Below, in pieces: positions 51,659 to 60,348 of a stretch of DNA of 64,000 nucleotides. The translations under genes were made by a program, and so were the position numbers. The DNA is taken from the NCBI RefSeq assembly GCF_000374865.1, contig NZ_KB895452.1, positions 558,001-622,000 on the forward strand, given 5' to 3'. The DNA is from Arthrobacter sp. 135MFCol5.1 (GTDB lineage Bacteria > Actinomycetota > Actinomycetes > Actinomycetales > Micrococcaceae). The notes beneath the pieces were generated by a model that was given only the letters and a program-made list of their open reading frames with translations, ran no database searches and had not been told where the DNA came from. Numbering within the stretch: the first letter of the stretch is position 1; the number at the start of each line of letters is the position of its first letter.

Positions 51659-53752
51659 TTACCACTTGCCCTTGCGGTTGAAGTCGCGGTGTCCGCTGTC
51701 GCCGCCGTGGCGGGGCTTGCGGGAGCCGTCGCCGTGGCCACCGAAGCGCGAGTCGCCGGCCTGGCCCCGGTCGCTGAAGGACCGCTCCGACCGCTCGGTG
51801 TAAGAACGTCCGCCGCGCTCAGCAGAGGACCGTTCGCCGTCGTTCTTCCGGAATTCCTTCTTGAACCCGCCGTTGCCCTTGAAGTTGCCTCCGCGGTTGC
51901 CCTGGTAGCTGGGACGGTCGCCGGAAGGCCTGCGGCCGTTGTCCAGCTCGAGGTGGATCAGCTCGCCACCGATCCGGGTACGGGACAAGGCGCGCAGCTG
52001 CTCGGGGCTCAGGTCTGCGGGCAGCTCCACCAGGGAGTGGTCCGAGCGGATGTCGATCCCGCCGATCTGGGCGGACGAGATGCCGCCTTCGTTGGCAATG
52101 GCGCCCACGATGGAGCCGGGCATGACGCGCTGGCGGCGTCCCACGGCGATCCGGTAGGTGGCATTGCCCTCGGTCAGCGCGCGGGTGGGCCCGCGGGAAC
52201 CGAAGCCGTCCTTGGAGCGCTCGCGCTTCTGGAATTCAGGAGCGGCGGGCAGCTCCTTGACCAGGAGCGGCTGGCCGCCCTGCGCCATCACGGCAAGGGC
52301 CGCAGCGATCTCTGCTGCCGGGACGTTGTGCTCTTCCTCGTAGGAGGCGATGAGGTCGCGGAACGCCGCGACGTCCTCGGAGGCGAGGGTCTCGGTGATG
52401 CGCTCGGCGAACTTGCCCAGGCGCAGCGTGTTCACGGTCTCGGCCGTGGGCAGGTGCATCTGTTCCACCGGCTGGCGGGTGGCCTTTTCGATGGAACGCA
52501 GTAGGTACTTCTCCCGCGGCGTCATGAACAGGATCGCTTCGCCGGAACGGCCGGCACGGCCCGTGCGGCCGATGCGGTGCACGTAGGACTCGGTGTCATG
52601 CGGGATGTCGTAGTTGATGACGTGGCTGATCCGCTCGACGTCAAGGCCACGGGCGGCGACGTCGGTGGCCACCAGGATGTCGATCCGGCCTTCCTTCAGC
52701 GCGTCAACGGTGCGCTCGCGCTGCTGCTGCGGGATGTCGCCGTTGATGGCGGCAGCCTGGAAGCCGCGGGACTTCAGCTTGTCGGCCAGGTCCTCGGTGG
52801 CCATCTTGGTCCGCACGAAGGCGATGACGCCGTCGAAGTCTTCGACCTCAAGGATGCGGGTCAGCGCGTCCAGCTTCTGCGGGCCCATGATCTGCAGGTA
52901 GCGCTGCCGGGTGTTGGCACCGGTGGTGGTCTTGGACTTGACCTGGACCTCGGCCGGATTGTTGAGGTACTGCTTGGACATCCGGCGGATCTGGCCCGGC
53001 ATGGTGGCCGAGAACAGCGCCACCTGGCGGTCCTCCGGGGTCTGCTGGAAGATCTGCTCCACGTCTTCGGCGAAGCCCATCCGCAGCATCTCGTCAGCCT
53101 CGTCCAGCACCAGGTACTGGAGTTCGGACAGGTCCAGGGAACCCTTGGAGATGTGGTCGATCACGCGGCCGGGGGTACCCACAACCACCTGGGCGCCGCG
53201 GCGGAGGCCGGCGAGCTGGGGGCCGTAGGCGGACCCGCCGTAGACCGGCAGCACGGTGAAGTCATCGATGTGCTTGGCGTAGGAGGTGAACGCTTCGGCG
53301 ACCTGGAGCGCCAGCTCGCGGGTGGGAGCCAGGACCAGGGCCTGGGTCTTCCGGGAGGGGCCGTTGAGGTCGTGGAGTTCGGCCAGGCGGGACAGTGCCG
53401 GTACTGCGAATGCTGCAGTCTTACCGGTGCCGGTCTGGGCCAGGCCCACGACGTCGCGGCCTTCAAGCAGCAGCGGGATGGTGGCTGCCTGGATGGGGGA
53501 CGGCTTTTCGTACCCGACGTCCTGCAGGGCGGCCAGGACGCGGCCGTCGATGCCAAGATCGGCGAACTTGACGGTGTTTTCGTCTTCGTCCGCAGCAGGG
53601 GTGGCCGTGGCGGGCGCCTCAGCAGCAGGGGCTTCCGCGGCGGGGGCCTCGGAAGCAGGCGCTTCAACAGCGGGGGCTGCGGCGGGAGCGGTTACGGGAG
53701 CCTCGGCGGCGTCCTCGACAACAGCGGTGGTTTCGTTCTCATTTTCGGGCAT
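51659..53752 (-). CDS. DEAD-box RNA helicase (DeaD/RhlE group)
   Basis: A 697-residue ATP-dependent RNA helicase. The N-terminal 60 residues are a low-complexity Ala/Glu/Pro run with repeated EAPAA units. The helicase core follows in order: the Q motif (GYEKPSPIQAATIP), AQTGTGKTAAFAVP, PTREL, GTPGR, DEADEM, SAT, and the C-terminal HRIGRTGRAG. A DbpA-type RNA-binding domain (RVAVGRRQRVMPGSIVGAI-like, near 555-625) and a Gly/Arg/Ser-rich tail end it. I chose the ATG at 53752 because GAGGAA precedes it; a start at 53773 has no ribosome-binding site. It probably unwinds structured mRNA and helps ribosome assembly. Confidence 0.95.
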   Translation of the reverse strand: MPENENETTAVVEDAAEAPVTAPAAAPAVEAPASEAPAAEAPAAEAPATATPAADEDENTVKFADLGIDGRVLAALQDVGYEKPSPIQAATIPLLLEGRDVVGLAQTGTGKTAAFAVPALSRLAELHDLNGPSRKTQALVLAPTRELALQVAEAFTSYAKHIDDFTVLPVYGGSAYGPQLAGLRRGAQVVVGTPGRVIDHISKGSLDLSELQYLVLDEADEMLRMGFAEDVEQIFQQTPEDRQVALFSATMPGQIRRMSKQYLNNPAEVQVKSKTTTGANTRQRYLQIMGPQKLDALTRILEVEDFDGVIAFVRTKMATEDLADKLKSRGFQAAAINGDIPQQQRERTVDALKEGRIDILVATDVAARGLDVERISHVINYDIPHDTESYVHRIGRTGRAGRSGEAILFMTPREKYLLRSIEKATRQPVEQMHLPTAETVNTLRLGKFAERITETLASEDVAAFRDLIASYEEEHNVPAAEIAAALAVMAQGGQPLLVKELPAAPEFQKRERSKDGFGSRGPTRALTEGNATYRIAVGRRQRVMPGSIVGAIANEGGISSAQIGGIDIRSDHSLVELPADLSPEQLRALSRTRIGGELIHLELDNGRRPSGDRPSYQGNRGGNFKGNGGFKKEFRKNDGERSSAERGGRSYTERSERSFSDRGQAGDSRFGGHGDGSRKPRHGGDSGHRDFNRKGKW

Positions 53753-54161
53753 AGGGAGATATTCCTCATCCATAGGGGGCCAGGCGGCACAACCCGAGGT
53801 GAGCGGAGCCGCAGTACACGTGCCGATGGTGCCGGGCAGACGTTGACCGGCCGGTCACAGAAGTCCGGCGCTTTCGCAATCCCGTGGCAGGACTTCGCGC
53901 TGCATCTCTTGGCTGCTATCCCAGCAGTCTGTACAGCGTTTTCTTTAGCCGGCTCTCCCTATGAAAATGCCCGCATCGCTTGCGCGGGCCCCAACACTTG
54001 CCAGTCCTGCCTCAAAAATTGGGCAGGAATAAGGGATTTCCGGAGTGGGGGATATTTCAAGTGTAAGGGACGGACACCGCCTGCGGGAAATCAAGGGCCC
54101 GACGACGGCGGTGAGCTTGCGCACACGGCCCGGGAACAGCGCGCAACGGGGCTTGTGGCGG
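53753..54161 (-). promoter_or_regulatory. Long helicase leader/promoter region with hairpins
   Basis: 409 bp upstream of the helicase with no gene. Two hairpins stand out: TCCTGCC...GGCAGGA (54005-54011 with 54022-54028), and GCCCGC...GCGGGC (53969-53974 with 53984-53989). On the minus strand the second is followed by ATTTTCAT, like a weak terminator, and could act as an attenuator. Long structured leaders are known for cold-inducible deaD genes in other bacteria; whether this one responds to cold is inferred. Confidence 0.45.
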
Positions 54162-54815
54162 CTACTCCCCCAGCCTCCGCATCAGTGCCTCGAACCTGGT
54201 GTGGTATTCCTCCTGGAGCCTGATTTCGCCGTCGGCCTCGGCATCGCGGAGGGCCTCGACGGCTTCCGCGTCGGGCGCACTGAACCACCGGCCGATGGTG
54301 ACTCCATGGCGCGGCACGAATGTTTGGTGGATGTAATCGCCCGCCTGGATGGTGCCGGTGCGGATGACGCGCAGGTAGGCGCCCACCCGCCCTTCCTCGG
54401 TGAAGCGCTTCACCCATTGGGGTTCCTTCATCCGGCGTTGGAAGGTGGCGCAAGGGACGCGCGGAGAGGTGACCTCAAGGACGACGTCGGCGCCCACCTG
54501 CCAGCGCTCCCCGATCACCGCGTTGGTTGGTTCGATGCCGGAGACCCGCAGGTTCTCCCCAAAGATTCCCGGCGGCAGCTCGCGTCCGAGCGTCCCGGCC
54601 CAGAAGTCCGCGTCGGACTGCGAGTAGGCGTAGATGGCCTGGTCCTCGCCGCCGTGGTGGACCCGGTTGGCCTGGATGTCCCCGTGCACGCCCAACTTGT
54701 GCACCTTCACGGGACCTTCGGACGGGCGTTTGTCGATCGCGGTGACTCCAACGTTTCCCTGGTCTCCCAGGAGCTGGTGGACGCGGCAGACGGCGAGGAC
54801 AAAAGCTGGTTCCAT
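54162..54815 (-). CDS. MOSC domain protein
   Basis: A 217-residue MOSC-domain protein. The family's conserved Cys lies in TSPRVPCATFQRR (about residue 123) and the surrounding DYIHQT-type elements fit the sulfur-carrier domain of molybdenum-cofactor sulfurase relatives. It resembles stand-alone YiiM-type proteins, which in E. coli take part in reduction of hydroxylated bases. GDIQANRVHHGGEDQAIYAY near residue 45 is a typical entry motif. A -10 box stands 6 nt before the ATG. Confidence 0.9.
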   Translation of the reverse strand: MEPAFVLAVCRVHQLLGDQGNVGVTAIDKRPSEGPVKVHKLGVHGDIQANRVHHGGEDQAIYAYSQSDADFWAGTLGRELPPGIFGENLRVSGIEPTNAVIGERWQVGADVVLEVTSPRVPCATFQRRMKEPQWVKRFTEEGRVGAYLRVIRTGTIQAGDYIHQTFVPRHGVTIGRWFSAPDAEAVEALRDAEADGEIRLQEEYHTRFEALMRRLGE

Positions 54816-54821
54816 GGCTTC

Positions 54822-54827
54822 AGTCTA
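54822..54827 (-). promoter_or_regulatory. -10 box, leaderless MOSC gene
   Basis: TAGACT on the minus strand, 6 nt before the ATG at 54815. Confidence 0.55.
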
Positions 54828-54949
54828 GGGTTCCTGCCGGTGGTGCCAATCTCGTCAACTCACTGTTGCAGGGACTACGCTGGGTCGAGACTTGCAGGTG
54901 GGGGTGCAGCGCTGCGCCCAAATAGTGTTGACAACCGAGGGGGACGGCC

Positions 54950-55543
54950 GTGGACTCGAACGAAAAAGACCCGAAAGAGGAGCCGGAGAAAACACCTCCG
55001 GAGGGAGGCGGAAGCGTCAAGCCGCCGCCTTGGCAAGTCCCCAAGCCGGAGCTGCGCCCCGACCTCCTCAACGAGCCCGTCCCCCTGGTGGATCCGTTTG
55101 CCCGCGAGCGCGAAAAGCAGCTCAACGCCGCTGCGGCGCGGAAGAAGCGTTCCCAGCGACGCACGGTGGTGGTGGGCCTGGGCGTCACGGCCCTCCTGGC
55201 GGGAACCATCACGGCGGTGGTGGCCAGCAACGAGGACGACCCCGAATACGCGCAGGTCTGCTTCAACGACGACACCGGCGAGCGCGTCGAGGACACCAAC
55301 TGCGACAGCTCCGCCGGCCGCAGCGGCGGCGTCTACGCCTGGTATTTCTACTCCCGCGGGGCCAGCGTTCCGCCGGTGGGCCAGAACAGGTCCACGGCGC
55401 CGGGTTACACGCGGACTATCCCCAGCGGGGCAAAGGCCTCCACGGGGTACAGCAGCAAGGGCGGCACGGTCAGCCGCGGCGGGTTTGGTTCCAGCGCCAA
55501 GAGCGGCTCGAGTGGCGGCGGCGGCAAGGTCTCGGGAGGCTGA
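54950..55543 (+). CDS. YgiB-like (DUF1190-type) membrane-anchored protein
   Basis: A 197-residue protein with a Pro/Glu/Lys-rich cytoplasmic N-terminus (residues 1-70) and one membrane helix (RTVVVGLGVTALLAGTITAV, about 72-91). The exported part contains two Cys residues (AQVCFND and DTNCDSS), a VYAWYFYSRG strand and a Gly/Ser-rich tail ending GGGGKVSGG. This form, next to a YgiC-like ligase, matches the E. coli ygiB-ygiC pair, though sequence similarity is modest. It starts with GTG after GAGGGGGAC. The Gly-rich tail is a candidate target for the ligase. Confidence is high for a real gene, moderate for the family. Confidence 0.78.
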   Translation: MDSNEKDPKEEPEKTPPEGGGSVKPPPWQVPKPELRPDLLNEPVPLVDPFAREREKQLNAAAARKKRSQRRTVVVGLGVTALLAGTITAVVASNEDDPEYAQVCFNDDTGERVEDTNCDSSAGRSGGVYAWYFYSRGASVPPVGQNRSTAPGYTRTIPSGAKASTGYSSKGGTVSRGGFGSSAKSGSSGGGGKVSGG

Positions 55544-55546
55544 GCG

Positions 55547-56758
55547 GTGAAGAGACTGATATCCGAACCACGGCCCGGCTGGAAGCAGAAGATCGAAGAG
55601 CAGGGCCTGGTCTTCTCCACCACCACCATGGACGACGGACGCCGGATCGAGTACTGGAACGAATCGGCGTATTACGAGTTCAGCATGGACGAGGTGGAGA
55701 CTCTTGAGGTCGCGGCCGAGGACATGCACCGGATGTGCCTGGAGGCGGCGAAGTTCCTGGCAACCGGGGCCATGGGGAGCATCGGCATCGGCCCCCAGGC
55801 CTTGGAGCTGGCGGCTGAATCCCTGCAGGCCGCCGACGTGGACGTCTACGGCCGGTTCGACTTCATCTACGACGGCCGGGGCGGCCCGGCCAAGATGCTC
55901 GAATACAACGCCGACACCCCCACCGGACTCATCGAGGCCTCCGTGGCGCAGTGGTTCTGGCTGCAGGACGTGTTCCCGGAGAAGGACCAGTGGAACGGCA
56001 TCCACGAGGCCCTGATCCGGCAGTGGAAGAAGTTCCAGTACCGCACCGGCATGAGCACCCTCCACGTGGCCCACTCCGAGGTGGAGGAATCCGGCGAGGA
56101 CTGGATGACTGCCGCGTACATGCGCGACGTCGCCAGCCAGGCGGGATGGACCACCATCGGGATCAACATGTCGGATATCGGCTGGGACCCCAACCTGAAC
56201 CGGTTCGTGGACCTGGACAACTTCATGATCAGCACCATCTTCAAGCTGTACCCGTGGGAGCTGATGATGAAGGAAGAGTTCGGTCCCCGCCTCCTGGAAC
56301 GTGCCCATAATCCGCGATGGGTTGAGCCGGCCTGGAAAATGCTGCTCTCCAACAAAGCCCTGCTGGCCGCCTTGTGGCACCTCTACCCGGACCACCCCAA
56401 CCTGCTGCCCGCGTACCTCACGGACCCGGGGCCGCTGAAGGAATGGGTGGCCAAGCCCCTGCACGGCCGCGAAGGCGACAACATCCGGATCCACGCGGAC
56501 GGCCTCACCGTGGAACAGCCCGGCGGTTACGGCCGCGAGGGCTGGTGCTACCAGCAGTACCACGCCCTTCCCGACTTCGACGGCAACCGTCCCGTGCTGG
56601 GCCTTTGGGTGGTGGACGGCGAATCCGTGGGCTGCGGCATCCGGGAATCCGACGGGCCGGTCACGGACTACTTCTGCCGCTTCGTACCCAACACCATCGA
56701 CGCACCGGCACCGCTTTCGGCCGTGGCCAACTCCAGCAAGGCAGGTATCGTCCTATGA
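55547..56758 (+). CDS. YgiC-like ATP-grasp ligase (glutathionylspermidine synthase fold)
   Basis: A 403-residue protein of the glutathionylspermidine synthase-like ATP-grasp family (YgiC/YjfC branch, without an amidase domain). Signatures: VYGRFDFIYDGRGGPAKMLEY and then NADTPTGLIEASVAQW, which carry the metal- and substrate-binding Asp, Glu and Asn; KPLHGREGDNIRI (the ATP-grasp Lys loop); and YFCRFVPNTIDAPAPL at the end. Such enzymes form an amide bond using ATP. The substrate is unknown and is probably not spermidine-glutathione, as these bacteria use mycothiol. It starts with GTG 3 nt after the YgiB-like gene and precedes the permease by 13 nt. Confidence 0.9.
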   Translation: MKRLISEPRPGWKQKIEEQGLVFSTTTMDDGRRIEYWNESAYYEFSMDEVETLEVAAEDMHRMCLEAAKFLATGAMGSIGIGPQALELAAESLQAADVDVYGRFDFIYDGRGGPAKMLEYNADTPTGLIEASVAQWFWLQDVFPEKDQWNGIHEALIRQWKKFQYRTGMSTLHVAHSEVEESGEDWMTAAYMRDVASQAGWTTIGINMSDIGWDPNLNRFVDLDNFMISTIFKLYPWELMMKEEFGPRLLERAHNPRWVEPAWKMLLSNKALLAALWHLYPDHPNLLPAYLTDPGPLKEWVAKPLHGREGDNIRIHADGLTVEQPGGYGREGWCYQQYHALPDFDGNRPVLGLWVVDGESVGCGIRESDGPVTDYFCRFVPNTIDAPAPLSAVANSSKAGIVL

Positions 56759-56771
56759 ACCCGGAGACAGC

Positions 56772-58265
56772 ATGAGCACGGATATCACGATGACGGGAGG
56801 CCCCGGCAGCGGGCCCGGCGCCCCGGTGCCGGGCAAGGGATTGCGGGCCGGGATCCTGGACCTCGGCGACTCGGTAATGCTGGGGCTGGCCTCCACTGCC
56901 CCGGTGTACTCGCTGGCCGCCACCTTGGGCCTGATCGTTGCCGTGAACGGCAACTACACTCCCCTGATCCTGCTGTTGGGATTCGTCCCGGTCCTGTTCA
57001 TCGCCTACGCCTTCCGCGAGCTCAACAGTGCAATCCCGGACTGCGGCACCACTTTCACCTGGTCCCGCCAGGCTTTCGGCCCGTGGGCGGGCTGGTTGGG
57101 CGGCTGGGGAGTGGCACTGGCCGGGATCGTGGTCCTGGCCAACCTTGCCCAGGTGGCCGGCCAGTATGTGTGGCTGCTGGTGGGTGACGGATCGCTTGCG
57201 CAGAACAAGGTGGTGGTCACCGCCACGGGCCTGCTGTTCATCGTCCTGATGACCCTGGTGAACTACCGCGGTATCCGGTTGGGTGAGCACGTCCAGCGGG
57301 TGCTGACCTATGTCCAGTACATCGCCCTGGGCGTCTTCGCCCTTGCCCTGGTGGCGCGGATCGTGGGCGGCGCCCCGGAGGGCCAGGCCTTCGACTTCGA
57401 GTGGTTCAACCCGGCGGGAGCCTTCGCCGATCCCGGAGCCGTGGTGCATGGAACCCTCCTTGCCCTGTTCATCTACTGGGGCTGGGACACCTGCCTTGCC
57501 GTGAACGAGGAGACCGAGAACCCCGCCAGTACGCCCGGCCGCGGGGCCGTGATCTCGGCCTTCGTCCTGATGGCGATCTACGTTTCGGTGGCACTGCTGG
57601 TGATGATGTACGCCACCGTGGGCTCCGAGGGCATCGGCCTGGGCAACGAGGCAAACAAGGACGATGTCTTCCTCGCCATGAAGGACGTGGTCCTGGGACC
57701 CTGGGGCTGGCTGATCGTCGTCGCGGTCCTGGCTTCCGTCCTGTCCTCCACCCAGACCACCATCCTGCCAACGGCCCGCGGCACCCTGTCCATGGGGGTC
57801 CACGGGGCCCTTCCGGCGAAATTCGCGGAGGTCCACGAGCGGAACCAGACGCCCGGTTTCTCCACCCAGGTGATGGGCGGGGCGGCTGCTGCCTACTACG
57901 TGGCCATGAGCTTCCTGAGCGAGAACCTGCTGGCAGACTCCATCAGCGCCATCAGCCTGTTCATCGCGTTCTACTACGCCCTCACCGGGTACGCCTGCTT
58001 CTGGTACTTCCGGACCACCTTGCGGGACTCAGCACGGAACCTCTGGTTCCGCGGCATCCTTCCCCTCCTCGGGGCGGTGCTGCTGACTGCTGCGTTCTTC
58101 GTCTCCGCCGTGCAGATGTGGGACCCGGCGTACGGGAATACCCGGATCCTCGGCGTCGGCGGTGCCTTTGTCAGCGGCGTGGTGCTGCTGGCGCTGGGCC
58201 TGGTCCTGGCAGCCGTGTGCAGGTTCCTGCCGGCCACCCGCGGCTACTTCGAGGTGAAGCGTTGA
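56772..58265 (+). CDS. APC-family amino acid/amine permease
   Basis: A 497-residue transporter with 12 to 13 membrane helices. The APC-fold start LRAGILDLGDSVMLGLASTA and YSLAATLGLIVAV (helix 1), AIPDCGTTFTWSRQAFGPW and the EETENPASTPGRGAVIS loop are typical. The family imports amino acids or polyamines by proton symport. It sits between an ATP-grasp ligase and an acyl-CoA dehydrogenase, its stop overlapping the latter's start, so it may supply the substrate for one or both. Confidence 0.92.
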   Translation: MSTDITMTGGPGSGPGAPVPGKGLRAGILDLGDSVMLGLASTAPVYSLAATLGLIVAVNGNYTPLILLLGFVPVLFIAYAFRELNSAIPDCGTTFTWSRQAFGPWAGWLGGWGVALAGIVVLANLAQVAGQYVWLLVGDGSLAQNKVVVTATGLLFIVLMTLVNYRGIRLGEHVQRVLTYVQYIALGVFALALVARIVGGAPEGQAFDFEWFNPAGAFADPGAVVHGTLLALFIYWGWDTCLAVNEETENPASTPGRGAVISAFVLMAIYVSVALLVMMYATVGSEGIGLGNEANKDDVFLAMKDVVLGPWGWLIVVAVLASVLSSTQTTILPTARGTLSMGVHGALPAKFAEVHERNQTPGFSTQVMGGAAAAYYVAMSFLSENLLADSISAISLFIAFYYALTGYACFWYFRTTLRDSARNLWFRGILPLLGAVLLTAAFFVSAVQMWDPAYGNTRILGVGGAFVSGVVLLALGLVLAAVCRFLPATRGYFEVKR

Positions 58266-59437
58266 GCGCCGGCCCGTCCGATGTCCTGGACCTCGACTCC
58301 CTGCTGTCCGCAGACGAGCTGGAGCTCCGCGAGCACATCCGGGACTACACCCGCCAACGGATCAAACCGGATATCGCCCGCTGGTACGAGGACGCGGTGT
58401 TCCCGCTGGAACTGGCCACCGAACTCGGCGAGCTGGGCGTCCTGGGGATGCACCTGGAAGGCTATGGCTGCCCGGGCCGGACCGCCGTCGAATACGGACT
58501 CGCGGCCATGGAACTGGAAGCGGGCGACTCCGGAATCCGCACGTTCGTGTCCGTCCAGGGTTCGCTGGCCATGACCGCCATCCACACCTGGGGCTCGGAG
58601 GAGCAGAAGCAGGAGTGGCTGCCGCGGATGGCCGCCGGCGAGGTGATCGGCTGCTTCGCCCTGACCGAACCCAGCGCTGGTTCAGATCCTGCCGCCATGG
58701 CCACCTTCGCCGAGCGGGACGGCAGCGGGGATGACGCCGGGTGGGTGCTGAACGGCGCCAAGCGCTGGATCGGCCTGGCCTCGGTGGCCGGGGTGATGGT
58801 GGTCTGGGCTATGACGGACGACGGCGTGCACGGTTTCCTGGTGCCGGCGGGAACCCCCGGCGTGACGGCAACGCCCATCCGGCAGAAGCTCTCCATGCGC
58901 GCGTCCATCCAGTGCGACGTGGTGTTCGACGACGTCCGGCTGGGCCCGGAGGCCCTGTTGCCTGCGGCCCGCGGGCTGCGCGGCCCGTTCACCTGCCTGA
59001 ACGAGGCGCGGTACGGCATCGCCTGGGGCGCCATGGGCGCCGCCCGCGACTCGTACGAGACCGCGCTGGCCTATTCGCTGGACCGCCTGCAGTTCGGCAA
59101 ACCGCTGGCCGGCTACCAGCTCACGCAGGAGAAGCTGGTGAACATGCTGCTGGAGATCCAGAAAGGCACTCTCCTGGCGCTGCACCTGGGCCGCCTGAAG
59201 GACGCCGGGGCCCTCCGGCCGGAGCAGATTTCGCTGGCCAAGCTGAACAACGTCCGCGAAGCCATCGCCGTGGCGCGCGAAGCCCGGACCATCCTGGGTG
59301 GCAACGGCATTACCGGCGACTACTCACCGCTCCGGCACGCCGCGAACCTCGAGTCGGTCCGGACCTACGAAGGCACCGACGAGGTCCACACCCTGATCCT
59401 GGGCAGGCATATCACCGGGTTGGGCGCCTTCCACTGA
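58262..59437 (+). CDS. Glutaryl-CoA dehydrogenase-like acyl-CoA dehydrogenase
   Basis: A 391-residue FAD enzyme. Features match the glutaryl-CoA dehydrogenase branch: IGCFALTEPSAGSDPAAM (flavin/substrate loop), GLASVAGVMVVWAM, LILGRHITGLGAF at the end, and the catalytic Glu in VRTYEGTDEVHTL. That enzyme oxidises and decarboxylates glutaryl-CoA to crotonyl-CoA in lysine, tryptophan or cadaverine breakdown. I chose the TTG at 58262 because it overlaps the permease stop (TTGA); this places it in the same operon. The subtype assignment rests on motif pattern. Confidence 0.88.
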   Translation: MSAGPSDVLDLDSLLSADELELREHIRDYTRQRIKPDIARWYEDAVFPLELATELGELGVLGMHLEGYGCPGRTAVEYGLAAMELEAGDSGIRTFVSVQGSLAMTAIHTWGSEEQKQEWLPRMAAGEVIGCFALTEPSAGSDPAAMATFAERDGSGDDAGWVLNGAKRWIGLASVAGVMVVWAMTDDGVHGFLVPAGTPGVTATPIRQKLSMRASIQCDVVFDDVRLGPEALLPAARGLRGPFTCLNEARYGIAWGAMGAARDSYETALAYSLDRLQFGKPLAGYQLTQEKLVNMLLEIQKGTLLALHLGRLKDAGALRPEQISLAKLNNVREAIAVAREARTILGGNGITGDYSPLRHAANLESVRTYEGTDEVHTLILGRHITGLGAFH

Positions 59438-59465
59438 CCCTTCTTCCCAACCAGGTCGGAGTTGT

Positions 59466-59491
59466 TGTCGTTTTGGCGGTCCAAAACGACA
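59466..59491. repeat. Inverted repeat between convergent genes
   Basis: A perfect 11-bp inverted repeat (TGTCGTTTTGG with CCAAAACGACA) around CGGT. It lies between the dehydrogenase and the convergent SDR gene and differs in composition from its surroundings. It could be a bidirectional terminator without T-run, or a dispersed element. Confidence 0.7.
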
Positions 59492-59542
59492 TCTAGTGCG
59501 AGCCAGTTGGGAGGGCGCGGGGCGAACGGGGCCGCAGGGAGC

Positions 59543-60313
59543 TCAGGCGGAGAAGCCGCCGTCGGCCTTGATCAGCTGCCCGGAGACCCAGCGCCCGGCG
59601 GGCGAGAGCAGGAACGCCACCGTTCCGGCGACGTCTGCAGGGGTGCCGAGGCGGCCGGTGGGCTGCTGGGAGGTGAGCGCTTCCTTTAGGTCGGGAGTCA
59701 TCCATCCCGTATCGATGGGCCCCGGGTTCAGGACGTTCGCCGAGATGCGCTGTGGACCCAGCTCGCGTGCGGCGGCAATGACGATCCGGTCCAGGGCACC
59801 CTTGGAGGCGCCGTAGGGAAGGTTGAACGCGGTGTGGTCGCTGGTCAGTGCCACGATCGCGCCGCCGTCGTCCGGGGCCTGGCGGGCGAACGCGGCGATC
59901 AGCTGCCAGCTGGCGCGCGTGTTCACCGCGAAGTGCCGGTCGAAGGACTCCACGCTGGTGTCCAGCACCCCCGAATCCACCGATTCGGCATGGCTGAGCA
60001 CGAGGCCCCGCAGCGGACCGGCCAGCTCCACGGCCTCGGCCACCAGCCTGTCCGGCACACCGGGGTCCTGCAGGTCTGCGGGTACGGCGTGGACCGTGGC
60101 GCCGATGGCTTCGAGCTCGGCGGTAAGGCGGAGGACATCGTCCGGCTCACTCCCCCACGGCATCCGGGCGTCATAGCCCGCCCAGTACGAGAGGACGAGG
60201 TCCCAGCCATCGGCGGCCAGCTGCCGGGTGATGCCGGCACCGATGTTCCCGGTGCGCCCGGCGCCGGTGACCAGGGCAACGGGGCGGGCAGCGGCGGGTG
60301 CGTCTGATTCCAT
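59543..60313 (-). CDS. Short-chain dehydrogenase/reductase
   Basis: A 256-residue SDR. The nucleotide-binding motif is VTGAGRTGNIGAGITRQLA. The active-site pair is in LPYGASKGALDRI (Tyr and Lys). The catalytic Ser is in VALTSDHTAF, nearer to the Tyr than usual, a known variation of a subgroup. LNPGPIDTGWM and VSGQLIKADGGFSA close the fold. The substrate is unknown. A -10 box stands 6 nt before the ATG. Confidence 0.92.
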   Translation of the reverse strand: MESDAPAAARPVALVTGAGRTGNIGAGITRQLAADGWDLVLSYWAGYDARMPWGSEPDDVLRLTAELEAIGATVHAVPADLQDPGVPDRLVAEAVELAGPLRGLVLSHAESVDSGVLDTSVESFDRHFAVNTRASWQLIAAFARQAPDDGGAIVALTSDHTAFNLPYGASKGALDRIVIAAARELGPQRISANVLNPGPIDTGWMTPDLKEALTSQQPTGRLGTPADVAGTVAFLLSPAGRWVSGQLIKADGGFSA

Positions 60314-60319
60314 CCGACC

Positions 60320-60325
60320 AGCCTA
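60320..60325 (-). promoter_or_regulatory. -10 box, leaderless SDR gene
   Basis: TAGGCT on the minus strand, 6 nt before the ATG at 60313. Confidence 0.6.
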
Positions 60326-60348
60326 GCGCCGCCTTGTGGGGCGCTGGT

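Noticed and set aside
54928..54933. TTGACA just before the YgiB-like gene as a -35 box
   Set aside because: Its -10 position would fall inside the coding region, after the GTG start, so it cannot drive this gene.
57401..58261. An open frame reading through into the acyl-CoA dehydrogenase from inside the permease
   Set aside because: The upstream part is the permease gene out of frame. The TTG at 58262, overlapping the permease stop, is the sound start.
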